NCBI RefSeq assembly: GCF_013868155.1
Contig: NZ_JACEOG010000001.1
Location: 2,232,001-2,296,000 of the forward strand
Origin: Aeromicrobium phoceense
Lineage (GTDB): Bacteria; Actinomycetota; Actinomycetes; Propionibacteriales; Nocardioidaceae
Reading direction: 5' to 3'
Length of the DNA stretch: 64,000 nt
The translations under genes were made by a program, and so were the position numbers. Below, piece after piece: positions 8,307 through 18,099 of the stretch. How positions within the stretch are numbered: position 1 is the first letter of the stretch; every line of letters starts with the position of its first letter. The notes under the pieces are model-generated. The model did not search any database and was not told where the DNA came from. It saw nothing but the letters and a program-made list of their open reading frames with translations.

Positions 8307-9812
8307 GTGAGCGTCCGACGAGTGCAAGGGTCCGAGGTCGAGTACGGCATCGCCGTGCAGGGACAGCCCCTGGCCAACCCCATGGTGGCGGCCACCCACG
8401 TCGTCAACTCCTACGCCGCGGCCAACGGGCTCACACGCCGGGCCCGCTGGGACTACGAGGAGGAGAGCCCACTGCGCGACGCGCGCGGGTTCGACCTCGG
8501 TCGCGACGTGGCCGACCCCTCGCAGCTCACCGACGAGGACATGGGCCTGGCCAACATCATCCTCACGAACGGGGCGCGGCTCTACGTCGACCACGCGCAC
8601 CCCGAGTACTCCAGCCCCGAGGTCACCAGCCCGCTCGACGTGGTGCGCTGGGAGAAGGCCGGCGAGCTGGTCATGCTGCGCGGTGCGCAGCTGGCGGCCC
8701 GGGTGCCCGGCGTGGCGCCGATCATGCTCTACAAGAACAACGTCGACAACAAGGGCGCGGCCTACGGCTCGCACGAGAACTACCTCATGCGCCGCGACGT
8801 CCCGTTCCTGTCGATCGTGCGCCAGCTGACGCCCTTCTTCGTCGGCCGCCAGATCATCACCGGCGCGGGCCGGGTCGGCCAGCACCAGGACGGCAGCGTC
8901 CACGCCTTCCAGATCAGCCAGCGCTCGGACTACTTCGAGGTCGAGGTCGGCCTCGAGACGACGCTCAAGCGGCCGATCATCAACACGCGCGACGAGCCGC
9001 ACGCCGACCCGAAGAAGTACCGCCGCCTGCACGTGATCATCGGCGACGCGAACCTGTCGGAGACCTCCATCTACCTCAAGCACGGCACCGCCTCGCTCGT
9101 GCTGGCGATGATCGAGGCCGACGCGCTGCCGGAGCCGCTCGAGCTGGCCGATCCGGTGCGAGCCCTTCACCAGATCTCCTACGACCCCACGCTGCGCACG
9201 GCCGTGAAGCTGGCCGACGGTCGCACCATCACCGGGCTCGACCTGCAGGGCCACTACCTCGAGCACGCCAAGAAGTTCGTCGAGAGCCAGGGCGACGACG
9301 ACCCTCAGACCCTCGACGTGCTGGAGAAGTGGGGGTCGGTCCTCACGCGCCTGGCCGACGACCCCATGAACCTCGTCCGCGAGCTCGACTGGGTGGCCAA
9401 GCTGGCGCTGCTGGAGCAGTACCGCGAGCGCGACGGCCTCGACTGGGACCACGCGAAGCTGCACCTGATCGACCTGCAGTACCACGACATCCGGCCCGAG
9501 CGGGGGCTCTACCACCGGCTGGTGGCCGGTGGCCGCATGGAGCGACTCCTCGACGACGCCACGATCGAGGAGGCCGTCACCGAGCCGCCGCACGACACGC
9601 GCGCCTACTTCCGGGGCCGCTGCCTGCAGCGCTTCTCGTCCGACATCGCCGCCGCGTCGTGGGACTCGGTGATCTTCGACCTGCCGGGGCACGACTCGCT
9701 GCAGCGGGTGCCGACGATGGAACCCCTCAAGGGCACCGCCGAACACGTCGACGGACTCTTCGGACGCGTCGAGTCCGCCGCAGAGCTCTTCAGGGCCATC
9801 ACGGGCCGCTAG
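8307..9812 (+). CDS. dop: Pup deamidase/depupylase Dop
   Basis: A 501-residue glutamine-synthetase-fold enzyme that deamidates the C-terminal Gln of Pup to Glu so that PafA can use it, and also removes Pup from targets. The start reads [18 protein letters not shown], and the catalytic Asp corresponds to Asp95 in [12 protein letters not shown]. Length exceeds PafA because of the N-terminal insertion typical of Dop ([13 protein letters not shown] region). The GTG start is supported by a -10 box six bases upstream. It is followed by pup with a 16-base gap. Confidence 0.96.
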   Translation: MSVRRVQGSEVEYGIAVQGQPLANPMVAATHVVNSYAAANGLTRRARWDYEEESPLRDARGFDLGRDVADPSQLTDEDMGLANIILTNGARLYVDHAHPEYSSPEVTSPLDVVRWEKAGELVMLRGAQLAARVPGVAPIMLYKNNVDNKGAAYGSHENYLMRRDVPFLSIVRQLTPFFVGRQIITGAGRVGQHQDGSVHAFQISQRSDYFEVEVGLETTLKRPIINTRDEPHADPKKYRRLHVIIGDANLSETSIYLKHGTASLVLAMIEADALPEPLELADPVRALHQISYDPTLRTAVKLADGRTITGLDLQGHYLEHAKKFVESQGDDDPQTLDVLEKWGSVLTRLADDPMNLVRELDWVAKLALLEQYRERDGLDWDHAKLHLIDLQYHDIRPERGLYHRLVAGGRMERLLDDATIEEAVTEPPHDTRAYFRGRCLQRFSSDIAAASWDSVIFDLPGHDSLQRVPTMEPLKGTAEHVDGLFGRVESAAELFRAITGR

Positions 9813-9816
9813 TGGA

Positions 9817-9822
9817 TAGGGT
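9817..9822 (+). promoter_or_regulatory. -10 box (TAGGGT) for leaderless pup
   Basis: TAGGGT begins four bases after the dop stop codon and is six bases from the pup ATG at 9829. The N6 spacer GGAGAC also looks like a ribosome site, so pup may be read both from its own leaderless mRNA and from dop read-through. Confidence 0.5.
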
Positions 9823-9828
9823 GGAGAC

Positions 9829-10023
9829 ATGGCCGAGCAACAGCACAAGACGACCCGCAAGAGCGACGTCGACGAGGAGCAGGTCGAGACCCCCGCAGTC
9901 GACACCGAGCACAAGGAGAAGCTCGACGACGACGTCGACTCCATCCTCGACGAGATCGACGACGTCCTCGAGGAGAATGCCGAGGAGTTCGTGCGCAGCT
10001 TCGTCCAGAAGGGCGGACAGTGA
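9829..10023 (+). CDS. pup: Prokaryotic ubiquitin-like protein Pup
   Basis: A 64-residue, highly acidic, intrinsically disordered protein tag. It ends [11 protein letters not shown]: the terminal Gly-Gly-Gln is the form that Dop deamidates to Glu before PafA joins it to substrate lysines. The central segment [20 protein letters not shown] is the helix that pairs with the coiled coil of Arc. Its stop overlaps the prcB start region (GTG 10020 / ATG 10023), so Pup and the beta subunit are translationally coupled. Confidence 0.97.
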   Translation: MAEQQHKTTRKSDVDEEQVETPAVDTEHKEKLDDDVDSILDEIDDVLEENAEEFVRSFVQKGGQ

Positions 10024-10835
10024 TGCTCGATGGAGGCTTCCGCGCCGTCGGATCCTCCTCGTTCACCGAGTTCCTCGCCACGCAGGCTCCTGACCTGCTC
10101 CCGAACGCCGCCGTGGGCTCGGTCTCCGGGCTCGACGTGACGCACGGGACCACGATCGTCGCCGCCACGTTCGACGGGGGAGTCGTCATGGGCGGCGACC
10201 GCCGCGCCACGATGGGCAACGTCATCGCCCAGCGCGACATCCAGAAGGTCTTCCCGACCGACGAGTTCAGCTGCGTCGGCATCGCGGGCACCGCCGGCAT
10301 CGCGGTGGAGATGACGCGGCTGTTCCAGGTCGAGCTCGAGCACTACGAGAAGATCGAGGGCACGACGCTCTCCACCGACGGCAAGGCCAACCGGCTCGCC
10401 ACGCTCATCCGCGGCAACCTCGGCATGGCCATGCAGGGGCTCGCGGTCGTGCCGCTGTTCGCGGCCTACGACCTCCAGGCGCAGTGCGGCCGCATCTTTG
10501 CGTTCGACGTCACGGGCAACAAGAACGAGGAGCGCACCTTCCACTCGGTCGGCTCGGGCTCCACGTTCGCCCGCGGCTCGCTCAAGAAGCTCTACCGCAG
10601 GGACATGTCCGAGACCGACGCCGTCACCGCCGTGATCCAGGCGCTCTACGACGCGGCCGACGACGACACCGCCACCGGCGGACCCGACCTCACCCGACGG
10701 ATCTTCCCGCTGGTCTCGGTCATCACCGCCGACGGCTACCGCGCGTGGGACGAGTCCAAGACCGCTGCCATCGCCGACGTCGTGATCGGCGGGCGCATGC
10801 AGTCGCCCGACGGCCCGTCCGCCCCGCTGACCTAG
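10020..10835 (+). CDS. prcB: 20S proteasome beta subunit PrcB
   Basis: Catalytic subunit of the 20S core. The sequence [17 protein letters not shown] shows the autocleavage site: cutting after HG exposes Thr43 (counted from the ATG) as the N-terminal nucleophile, leaving a propeptide of about 42 residues. [10 protein letters not shown] follows with the conserved Asp. Two adjacent starts exist, GTG 10020 and ATG 10023; the first overlaps the pup stop by four bases and the second by one. It is followed by prcA seven bases later, giving the usual stoichiometric pair. Confidence 0.96.
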   Translation: MMLDGGFRAVGSSSFTEFLATQAPDLLPNAAVGSVSGLDVTHGTTIVAATFDGGVVMGGDRRATMGNVIAQRDIQKVFPTDEFSCVGIAGTAGIAVEMTRLFQVELEHYEKIEGTTLSTDGKANRLATLIRGNLGMAMQGLAVVPLFAAYDLQAQCGRIFAFDVTGNKNEERTFHSVGSGSTFARGSLKKLYRRDMSETDAVTAVIQALYDAADDDTATGGPDLTRRIFPLVSVITADGYRAWDESKTAAIADVVIGGRMQSPDGPSAPLT

Positions 10836-10842
10836 GAGCGCC

Positions 10843-11535
10843 ATGACCACCCCCTTCTACGTCTCGCCCGAGCAGCTGATGAAGGACCGGGCGGACTTCG
10901 CCCGCAAGGGCATCGCCCGGGGCCGCAGCGTCGCGGTCGTCCGCTACGCCGACGGCATCGTCTTCGTCGCCGAGAACCCCTCGCGCGCGCTGCACAAGAT
11001 CAGCGAGATCTACGACCGCATCGGCTTCGCCGCCGTGGGCCGCTACAACGAGTTCGAGAACCTGCGCATCGCCGGCGTGCGACTGGCCGACATGCGCGGT
11101 TACTCCTACGACCGCAGCGACGTCACGGGCCGCGGACTGGCGAACGCGTACGCGCAGACGCTGGGCACCATCTTCTCCAGCGGGGGAGAGAAGCCCTACG
11201 AGGTGGAGATCTTCGTCGCCGAGGTGGGTGCCACGCCCGCCGGCGACCAGATCTACCGGCTCACCTACGACGGCTCCGTGGCCGACGTGCCCGCCTACGG
11301 CGTGATGGGCGGCCAGAGCGACAAGGTCGAGGAGCACCTCGGCGCGCACTACCAGCCCGACCTGCCGCTCGCGGAGGCGCTGCGGCTCGCGCTCACGGCC
11401 CTCGGCAACGACACCGAGCCCGCCCGCACGATCGCCCCGGACGACCTCGAGGTCGCGGTCCTCGACCGCACCCGCAGCCAGCCCCGCAAGTTCAAGCGGC
11501 TCGGCCAGGCGCAGGTCGCCGAGCTCCTCGGCTGA
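10843..11535 (+). CDS. prcA: 20S proteasome alpha subunit PrcA
   Basis: A 230-residue non-catalytic subunit forming the outer heptameric rings and the gate contacted by the Arc C-terminus. The N-terminus [19 protein letters not shown] is the conserved gate/assembly region, followed by [19 protein letters not shown] and [20 protein letters not shown]. An AGGAGCGCC ribosome site precedes the ATG at 10843. In this genome the next gene on the strand, pafA, is 3.2 kb away because a minus-strand protease gene intervenes. Confidence 0.96.
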   Translation: MTTPFYVSPEQLMKDRADFARKGIARGRSVAVVRYADGIVFVAENPSRALHKISEIYDRIGFAAVGRYNEFENLRIAGVRLADMRGYSYDRSDVTGRGLANAYAQTLGTIFSSGGEKPYEVEIFVAEVGATPAGDQIYRLTYDGSVADVPAYGVMGGQSDKVEEHLGAHYQPDLPLAEALRLALTALGNDTEPARTIAPDDLEVAVLDRTRSQPRKFKRLGQAQVAELLG

Positions 11536-11557
11536 CGCTTCCCCGGCTCCAGCCTGA

Positions 11558-11757
11558 TCTCGATACTCCCCCGCAAGCGGGAGGTACCCCCACCGTCTCG
11601 CTCCGCTCGCCGGGCACTCGATCACCGGGACCGCCGGCGAGGAACGAGCGTGTGTATCGAGACCGTTCGTCGCCTTGCCGGCACGACCCCGGGCACTCGA
11701 TCACCGGGACTGCCGGTGGTCGAGTGCCCGCGAGGAACGAGCGGGTGTATCGAGACC
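11558..11757. repeat. Composite REP-like palindromic intergenic repeat
   Basis: The gap between convergent prcA and the M6 protease gene holds nested inverted repeats. TCTCGATAC at 11558-11566 is inverted as GTATCGAGA at 11654-11662 and again at 11747-11755. The string GGGCACTCGATCACCGGGA occurs at about 11611 and again at 11691, each followed by CGAGGAACGAGCG and GTATCGAGACC. Similar elements are common between genes in Nocardioidaceae-type genomes (from memory, not checked). It may also act as a terminator for both genes. Confidence 0.7.
11691..11729. terminator. Long hairpin inside the repeat element
   Basis: The arms GGGCACTCGATCACCGG (11691-11707) and CCGGTGGTCGAGTGCCC (11713-11729) pair over 17 bases with a single wobble, leaving a five-base loop. 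No T-run follows. Placed between convergent genes, it could end both transcripts; it may simply be the core of the repeat. Confidence 0.45.
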
Positions 11758-11771
11758 CGCTCGCCTCTCGG

Positions 11772-14624
11772 CTACGGCGCCGTGGGCGGCGTGATCCTCA
11801 GCAGGGCCTCCATGTTGCCGCGGAACGACTTCTGCACGCTGACGCCGGTGCCGTAGCCGACGCCGTCGTCCTCGGGGTTGCCCGAGCCGAGCGGCGTCGC
11901 CAGTCCGACGTCCGTGCCGTACAGGTCCGTCCGCGGCGCGCCGTTCTCGTCGACGACCCTCGTGCTGTACGGGGCGTTGCCCACCGACGGCACGACCGTG
12001 GAGGCGTCAGCGTCGCGGTAGAAGAGGCTGCTGCCCCGCACCTCGATGCCCGGGTACCAGCCCCGGTCGTCGGTGAACGACCGGACCGCACGCTGCGAGC
12101 CGAACCGGTTGCACGCCTCGTTCGTGAAGTCCGGCTGCGTCGTGCACTCACGGAAGGCGTAGCTGCCGAACAGGTTGAACGCCGCGTTCGACGACTGCGG
12201 ACGCGAGGGCAGGTTCTTCAGCGTGCTCGTGTCGTTGGCCGCGTTCGCCCCGGTCCGGCGGAGCGGATCGAAGTGGCTGTCGACGATGAGCAGTCCGCCC
12301 TTGGCGCCCGTGCTGGGCAGGTCCGTGAGGTTGTTCAGCACGTGGTTGGCGTCGCCGTACGACGTGTCGCGGTACCAGACGAGGGCACCGGGCGCGTTGT
12401 ACCGGATCTTCTCGACCTTCCAGGCGCCGTCCTCGCCGAGCTTCTGGTACGTCGTGTCGTAGGCGTACTTCAGGCCCTTGTCGAAGCCGTCGAGGTTGCG
12501 CCACTCCACCATGTAGTACTGCGCGTTGGACGTGGTGCCGCTGTCGATGACCCAGCCGGCCCCGCGTGCCTCACCGGCCACCCACGAGTCGATCGTGGCG
12601 GTCCAGCCGTTCAGGCCGCTCTCGACGTCGTCGGTGAAGGTGGTGGCCCCGCCGCCGGTGACCGAGAAGTCGTCGGCGAACCAGCCGCGCTCGGTGAACG
12701 CCGCGTCGGTCGACTGCATCAGCCGGACCTGGATGGTGTCGCCCGCCCAGGCACTGAGGTCGATGTAGTCGTGACGCCAGCCGTCGCTCGTGCCGGTGAG
12801 GCCGTACCTGCGGTTGCCGAAGGTGGCCAGGTTCCCGTTGGGGTCCGGGTAGTCGTCGGGCGTGGTGACCTCCTCGCCGGCCTCGTCGTAGACCTTCTGC
12901 GGGGTCCACGTCGCGCCGCCGTCGGTGGAGACCTCGACGAAGCCGAAGTCCCAGTCCTGCTCGATGACGTAGTTGTTCCACATCCAGAAGCGGGCGTCCG
13001 CGGCGTCGGGCACGTCGATCGTGCGCGACAGCGAGTTCATCGCCCAGTTCTGGTCGTTGTTGCCCCACCACATGTTCTCGCCGCTGTGGGGAGTCGCACG
13101 GGTGACGATCTTGTCCGGCAGGTTGATCTTGATGCCGTCCTCGGAGCCCTTGGGCGTCCGGCTCGTCTGTCCGACCTTCACCGTCCGGGCGCGGTCGCCG
13201 GGGTCGATCTCGAGGGGATCGGCCCAGCCGAGGATCCACTTGTCCCAGATGCCCATGTGGGTGGGCATCGACTGGAAGATCGGCCCGGAGTGCGAGCCGG
13301 AGGACATCAGGTCCCAGAAGTCCACGTCGGAGTCGCCGCCGCTGGCGGTGTCGTAGAGGTCGGGCAGACCGAGGTCGTGACCGTACTCGTGCGCGAACAC
13401 GCCGACACCGGAGTCCTCGGGCTGGACGATGTAGTTCGACAGCCGCAGGTTGGTGCCGGGCACCGGCGCTCCGCCGGCCACGGCCGACGAGTGCGCCCAG
13501 ATCGCGTACGGGCCCTCGGCTCCGCCGCCACCGGACTTGTCCTCACCGGCGTGCACCAGGACCACGTGGTCGATGACGCCGTCGGGTTCCAGCAGGTTCC
13601 CGTCGCCGTCGGTGTCGCCCTGGTCCTCGAGGTCGTAGTCGGCCCACGGGAAGTTCGGCTGCGCCTCGGCCAGTGCCGCGACCGCGTCGATGGGCAGCTG
13701 GCCCGCGCCGAGCGGGTTGTCGGGGTGGCCCTGCATGTCCTGGACCGCGCCGTAGACCCAGTCGCCGTTCTCGTCCTGGTGGCAGACCGTGGCGCCGTAG
13801 TACGCCTCGGAGTGCTCGACCGTGACCCACGGCGTCGCGGCGCCGCCGACGGTGTAGGCGCCCTTCGACATCTCCTCGTACATGTTCTTCATCGTGTAGC
13901 CGGAGATGTCGATGCCCCGGCGTCCGTCAGGGCCGCGCAGGTCGGTGCGCACGCGCTGGGTGATGCCCTTCTTCGTGTAGAGCATCGCGTTGTAGTGCGC
14001 GGGCGAGAAGTCCTTCACCCACATGGAGTTGTTGTCCTCGAGGTCGCTGTTCGCGGGGTTCGGGATCTGGTTGTGGGTGGGGCCGTTCTGCACGTTGCCC
14101 GGCACGCAGGTGTCCGAGCCGTAGCCGTCGGGCACGTAGCTGCCGGTGAAGTCGTCGTTCGCCTGCTCGTTGAACTCGACGAGGATCGTGAGGAGCTTCG
14201 CCTGCTGCGTGCTCTTGGCCTGCTTGAAGCGCCGGTCCCGGACCTGCTTGGGACTGCGACCCGTGCGCAGCGACTCCGCCTCGACGCGGGCCAGCTGACG
14301 CGCCGCCACCGGGTTGCCCTGGCTGTGCTTGCGGTCGACCTGCTTGGCCTTGATGAGGGCCTTCTGCTGCTTCTGGACCGACTGCTTCGACACCCGCTTG
14401 CCCTTGAGCTCCACCGCCCTGTCGGGGGTGGACGAGATCTCGGCACGCGGCGCGACGTAGTTGATGTAGCCCGGTGCCACGGCCGCCGCGCCACCGGACG
14501 GCGCCGGTGGGGGAGCGGCCGACACGGAGCTCGAGCTGAACGCCAGCCCGGACGCGGTCAACGCCAACGTGGTCGCGCCCACCAGCCAGAGGCCGGTCCT
14601 GCGCGGAGATCGATGAGTGGTCAT
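11772..14624 (-). CDS. Secreted M6 metalloprotease, immune inhibitor A family
   Basis: A 950-residue exported zinc protease. The N-terminus MTTHRSPRRTGLWLVGATTLAL is a basic region followed by a hydrophobic signal segment, and a long lysine-rich propeptide-like stretch follows (residues about 60-140, many KQ/KA). The zinc site HEYGHDLGLPDLYD begins at residue 412 (HExxHxxGxxD), as in InhA of Bacillus. C-terminal parts contain beta-sandwich/MAM-like repeats (YVVEWRNLDGFD, TGTSDGWRHDYIDLSAW). GAGGAGCACC precedes the ATG. It lies opposite to the proteasome genes, splitting prcA from pafA, and is probably an independent insertion. Targets are unknown. Confidence 0.92.
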   Translation of the reverse strand: MTTHRSPRRTGLWLVGATTLALTASGLAFSSSSVSAAPPPAPSGGAAAVAPGYINYVAPRAEISSTPDRAVELKGKRVSKQSVQKQQKALIKAKQVDRKHSQGNPVAARQLARVEAESLRTGRSPKQVRDRRFKQAKSTQQAKLLTILVEFNEQANDDFTGSYVPDGYGSDTCVPGNVQNGPTHNQIPNPANSDLEDNNSMWVKDFSPAHYNAMLYTKKGITQRVRTDLRGPDGRRGIDISGYTMKNMYEEMSKGAYTVGGAATPWVTVEHSEAYYGATVCHQDENGDWVYGAVQDMQGHPDNPLGAGQLPIDAVAALAEAQPNFPWADYDLEDQGDTDGDGNLLEPDGVIDHVVLVHAGEDKSGGGGAEGPYAIWAHSSAVAGGAPVPGTNLRLSNYIVQPEDSGVGVFAHEYGHDLGLPDLYDTASGGDSDVDFWDLMSSGSHSGPIFQSMPTHMGIWDKWILGWADPLEIDPGDRARTVKVGQTSRTPKGSEDGIKINLPDKIVTRATPHSGENMWWGNNDQNWAMNSLSRTIDVPDAADARFWMWNNYVIEQDWDFGFVEVSTDGGATWTPQKVYDEAGEEVTTPDDYPDPNGNLATFGNRRYGLTGTSDGWRHDYIDLSAWAGDTIQVRLMQSTDAAFTERGWFADDFSVTGGGATTFTDDVESGLNGWTATIDSWVAGEARGAGWVIDSGTTSNAQYYMVEWRNLDGFDKGLKYAYDTTYQKLGEDGAWKVEKIRYNAPGALVWYRDTSYGDANHVLNNLTDLPSTGAKGGLLIVDSHFDPLRRTGANAANDTSTLKNLPSRPQSSNAAFNLFGSYAFRECTTQPDFTNEACNRFGSQRAVRSFTDDRGWYPGIEVRGSSLFYRDADASTVVPSVGNAPYSTRVVDENGAPRTDLYGTDVGLATPLGSGNPEDDGVGYGTGVSVQKSFRGNMEALLRITPPTAP

Positions 14625-14781
14625 GGTGCTCCTCAGGGAACCGGGCCGAAGTCCGGTGGTCCGTGCCCCCGTGGACGGACTCCTGACATCGTGCGCCTCA
14701 CATCACCCGTTTGGGAAGAGCCAATGTGACGAGCACCACACCGCGGCCGTCGCGATCGCGTGCGCGTGCGGCGTGCGGGAC

Positions 14782-14787
14782 TAGGCT
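14782..14787 (+). promoter_or_regulatory. -10 box (TAGGCT) for leaderless pafA
   Basis: TAGGCT lies six bases before the pafA ATG at 14794. Since prcA is separated from pafA here, pafA needs its own promoter, and this is the obvious candidate. Confidence 0.55.
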
Positions 14788-14793
14788 GTCGGC

Positions 14794-16155
14794 ATGGACC
14801 GGCGGATCTTCGGGATCGAGAACGAGTACGGCGTCACCTGCTCGTTCCACGGCCAGCGCCGCCTGTCTCCCGACGAGGTCGCGCGCTACCTGTTCCGGCG
14901 GGTCGTCTCGTGGGGGCGCAGCAGCAACGTGTTCCTGCGCAACGGCGCCCGGCTCTACCTCGACGTCGGCAGCCACCCCGAGTACGCGACGCCCGAGTGC
15001 GACGACATCGTCGACCTCGTCACGCACGACCGGGCGGGGGAGCGGATCCTCGAGGGCCTCATGCTCGACGCGCAGCAGCGCCTCGCCGAGGACGGCGTCG
15101 AGGGCGACATCTACCTGTTCAAGAACAACACCGACTCGGCCGGCAACTCCTACGGCTGCCACGAGAACTACCTCGTCAGCCGCGGTGGCGAGTTCAGTCG
15201 CCTGGCCGACGTCCTGATCCCGTTCCTCGTCTCGCGCCAGATCATCTGTGGCGCGGGCAAGGTCCAGCAGACGCCGCGCGGCACGGTCTTCAGCGTCAGC
15301 CAACGCGCCGAGCACATCTGGGAGGGCGTCTCCAGCGCCACCACGCGGTCGCGGCCGATCATCAACACCCGCGACGAGCCCCACGCCGATGCCGAGCGGT
15401 TCCGCCGGCTGCACGTGATCGTGGGCGACTCGAACATGAGCGAGACCACCACGATGCTCAAGGTCGCCACGACCGACCTCGTGCTGCGGATGATCGAGGG
15501 CGGCGTCACGATGCGCGACCTCACGCTGGAGAACCCGATCCGGGCGATCCGCGAGATCTCGCACGACATGACCGGGCGACGCAAGGTGCAGCTGGCCAAC
15601 GGCCGCGAGCTCTCGGCCCTGGAGATCCAGGCCGAGTACTTCGCGAAGGCCGCCGACTTCATCGACCGCAACGGCCTGCGCACCCCCACGATCGATCGCA
15701 CGATGGACCTGTGGGAGCGCACGCTGAAGGCGGTCGAGAGCGAGGACCTCAGCCTCATCGAGCGCGAGATCGACTGGGTCATCAAGTACCGGCTGCTCGA
15801 CCGCTACCGCACGCAGCGCGGCCTTTCGTGGGCGGATCCGCGCATCGCCCAGCTCGATCTGGCGTACCACGACATCCGCCGCGACCGCGGGCTGTTCTAC
15901 CTGCTCGAGAGCAAGGGTTCGGTCGCGCGCGTCACGAAGGACCTCGACGTCTTCACCGCCAAGTCGGTCCCGCCGCAGACCACGCGGGCCCGGCTGCGCG
16001 GTGACTTCATCGCGCGGGCGCAGGAACGGCGCCGCGACTTCACCGTGGACTGGGTGCACCTGAAGCTCAACGACCAGGCCCAGCGCACCGTGCTGTGCAA
16101 GGACCCGTTCCGCTCCGAGGACGACCGCGTCCAGCGCCTCATCGACTCCATGTGA
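14794..16155 (+). CDS. pafA: Pup-protein ligase PafA
   Basis: A 453-residue glutamine-synthetase-like enzyme that activates the C-terminal Glu of Pup with ATP and joins it to substrate lysines. The N-terminus [14 protein letters not shown] carries the metal-binding Glu residues; Asp57 in [17 protein letters not shown] is the catalytic base equivalent. It is related to the upstream dop but lacks dop's insertion. The tail [20 protein letters not shown] is the PafA-type C-terminal domain. Transcription is probably leaderless from 14782-14787. An FKBP lipoprotein gene follows 68 bases downstream. Confidence 0.96.
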   Translation: MDRRIFGIENEYGVTCSFHGQRRLSPDEVARYLFRRVVSWGRSSNVFLRNGARLYLDVGSHPEYATPECDDIVDLVTHDRAGERILEGLMLDAQQRLAEDGVEGDIYLFKNNTDSAGNSYGCHENYLVSRGGEFSRLADVLIPFLVSRQIICGAGKVQQTPRGTVFSVSQRAEHIWEGVSSATTRSRPIINTRDEPHADAERFRRLHVIVGDSNMSETTTMLKVATTDLVLRMIEGGVTMRDLTLENPIRAIREISHDMTGRRKVQLANGRELSALEIQAEYFAKAADFIDRNGLRTPTIDRTMDLWERTLKAVESEDLSLIEREIDWVIKYRLLDRYRTQRGLSWADPRIAQLDLAYHDIRRDRGLFYLLESKGSVARVTKDLDVFTAKSVPPQTTRARLRGDFIARAQERRRDFTVDWVHLKLNDQAQRTVLCKDPFRSEDDRVQRLIDSM

Positions 16156-16223
16156 CTCTCAGACGTTCCTTGGGATCGGCCGTTAGTGTGGCCACGGCAT
16201 CGATCCCCAGGAGGAACCTCACC

Positions 16224-17132
16224 GTGCGTCGTACCGCTCTCGTGACCGCCATGGCCACCGCATCCTTCGTTCTCGCCGGCTGTGGCGGCGGCACCGACCT
16301 CGACGGGATCGAGGTCTCCAAGGGCAGCACGCCGAAGGTCACGGTCGAGCAGGACTACACCACCGAGAAGACCGAGTCCCGCGTCGTCTCCGAGGGTGGC
16401 GGCGACGAGGTGGCCGACGGCGACACGATCAAGATCAACTACGTCGCGGTCAACGGCCGCACGGGCAAGGAGTTCGACAACTCCTTCGAGAACGAGACGC
16501 CGATGACGCTCACCCTGAACGAGAAGACGGCGCTGCCGGGCTTCTACAAGGGCCTCGTGGGCCAGGACATCGGCTCGCGCGTCCTCGTCTCGGTGCCGGC
16601 CAAGGACGGCGTGTCCCTCCTGCAGAGCGCCGATTCGCTCGGCCTGGAGAAGGACGACACCATGGTGTTCCTCTTCGACCTCGTCTCCAAGGTGCCCACC
16701 GAGGCCAGCGGCAAGGCCATGAAGGCGCCCGCCTCGCTGCCGAAGCTGACGTACGACAAGGACAAGCACCCGGCGAAGTTCGCCAAGACCAAGAAGACGC
16801 CCGCCGAGGTGAAGAAGTCCGACTCGGCCGTCCTGATCAAGGGCAGCGGCGAGAAGGTCGCCAAGGGCGCCACGCTCAGCGTGCAGTACGTCGGCCAGCA
16901 GTACCCCGACGGCAAGGTCTTCGATCAGTCCTGGGCCACGGGCCCGCGCCAGATCTCGATCGCCGAGGGTTCGGCCATCCCGTGCTGGAGCGACCAGATC
17001 CCCGGTCACACGCTCGGCAGCCGTGTCGTGGTCACGTGCTCGACCGATGACGCGTACGGCAAGGACGCGAAGAAGAACGGGCAGCCCGACGGGCCGCTGA
17101 TCTTTGTCGTGGACCTGCTCGACGCCAGCTAG
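16224..17132 (+). CDS. FKBP-type peptidyl-prolyl isomerase lipoprotein
   Basis: A 302-residue exported lipoprotein. The signal peptide ends in the lipobox LAGC with Cys20 as the lipidation site. Two FKBP-like domains follow, at about residues 60-155 (DEVADGDTIKINYVAVNGRTG) and 205-302 (EKVAKGATLSVQYVGQQYPDG; CWSDQIPGHTLGSRVVVT). They would catalyse proline isomerisation during folding of exported proteins. The GTG at 16224 is chosen because AGGAGG stands seven bases upstream and because it gives a clean signal peptide. It lies between pafA and pafB on the same strand. The first domain is more diverged and may be inactive. Confidence 0.92.
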   Translation: MRRTALVTAMATASFVLAGCGGGTDLDGIEVSKGSTPKVTVEQDYTTEKTESRVVSEGGGDEVADGDTIKINYVAVNGRTGKEFDNSFENETPMTLTLNEKTALPGFYKGLVGQDIGSRVLVSVPAKDGVSLLQSADSLGLEKDDTMVFLFDLVSKVPTEASGKAMKAPASLPKLTYDKDKHPAKFAKTKKTPAEVKKSDSAVLIKGSGEKVAKGATLSVQYVGQQYPDGKVFDQSWATGPRQISIAEGSAIPCWSDQIPGHTLGSRVVVTCSTDDAYGKDAKKNGQPDGPLIFVVDLLDAS

Positions 17133-17142
17133 TCTTTCGCTC

Positions 17143-18099
17143 ATGGCCCAGCGGAAGACCGAACGGTTGATGAACCTCGTCTTCACCCTCTTGGCCACCA
17201 GCCAGTACCTGACGAAGGAACAGATCCGTTCCTCCATCGCGGAGTACCGCGAGGACAACGACGTGGCGTTCGAGCGCAAGTTCGAGCGCGACAAGCAGGA
17301 GCTGCGCGACCTCGGCCTCGAGATCGAGACGGGCACGTTCGACGCGCTCGGCGGCGTCACCGGCTACCGGCTGCTGCGTGCCGAGGTGGAGCTGCCCCAG
17401 ATCGACCTCACCGTCGAGGAGGCCGCCGTCATCGGCCTGGCCGGCCAGCTGTGGGACCACGCCGGCATGGCCGCCGAGACCACCACGGCGCTGGCCAAGC
17501 TCAAGGCGATCGGCCACGACTTCGACCCGTCGGTCCTGCGGATGACCGAGGCGCGGCTGCGCGCCGAGGAGCCCGCGTTCGATGCCGTCTTCGACGCCAC
17601 GGGCCGCCGGATGCCGATCGCGTTCGAGTACCGCCGCCCCGGCGGCGAGACCACGGTGCGCCACCTCGAGCCGTGGAGCATGACCTCGTTCCGTGAGCAC
17701 TGGTACGTGGGCGGCTACGACCGCGACCGCCAGCGGCCGCGCCTGTTCCGCCTGTCGCGGATCGTCGGCGCGGTGCTGCCCGACGGCGAGCCGGGGGAGT
17801 ACGAGGTGCCCGACGACGTCGACCTCAAGAAGGTCGCCCGCGCCCTCCACCCGCCCGAGCCCGACGCCACCGCCGTACTGAGGGTCACCGCCGGCCGTGC
17901 CCAGTCGCTGCGCCGTCACGCCGTGCGCGTCGACCGGGTGGACGACGCCACCGACCAGGTCGAGGTCGCCTACGCGGTGGTCGGCGACCTCGCCGACGAG
18001 ATCGCCTCGTACGGCGCCGACGCGATCGTCGTGGCGCCGTCCGAGCTGCGCGACGCCGTCGTCACGAGACTGCGCACCGTCGCGGAGGTGCACGCGTGA
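17143..18099 (+). CDS. pafB: WYL-domain transcriptional regulator PafB
   Basis: A 318-residue regulator that acts with PafC as an activator of the LexA-independent DNA-damage response in actinobacteria. It has an N-terminal winged helix-turn-helix (KTERLMNLVFTLLATSQYLT, then IRSSIAEYREDNDVAFERK), a central WYL domain (RPGGETTVRHLEPWSMTSFR with WYVGGYD) and a C-terminal extension. The ATG at 17143 is 10 bases after the FKBP stop. Its GTGA stop/start overlap with pafC supports a 1:1 product ratio. Confidence 0.94.
   Translation: MAQRKTERLMNLVFTLLATSQYLTKEQIRSSIAEYREDNDVAFERKFERDKQELRDLGLEIETGTFDALGGVTGYRLLRAEVELPQIDLTVEEAAVIGLAGQLWDHAGMAAETTTALAKLKAIGHDFDPSVLRMTEARLRAEEPAFDAVFDATGRRMPIAFEYRRPGGETTVRHLEPWSMTSFREHWYVGGYDRDRQRPRLFRLSRIVGAVLPDGEPGEYEVPDDVDLKKVARALHPPEPDATAVLRVTAGRAQSLRRHAVRVDRVDDATDQVEVAYAVVGDLADEIASYGADAIVVAPSELRDAVVTRLRTVAEVHA

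Noticed and set aside
11652..14729. A 1025-codon open frame on the + strand opposite the M6 protease gene
   Set aside because: It is the antisense shadow of the GC-rich protease gene; its product is dominated by Arg/Val/Gly with no motif, and the minus-strand frame has a signal peptide and a zinc site.
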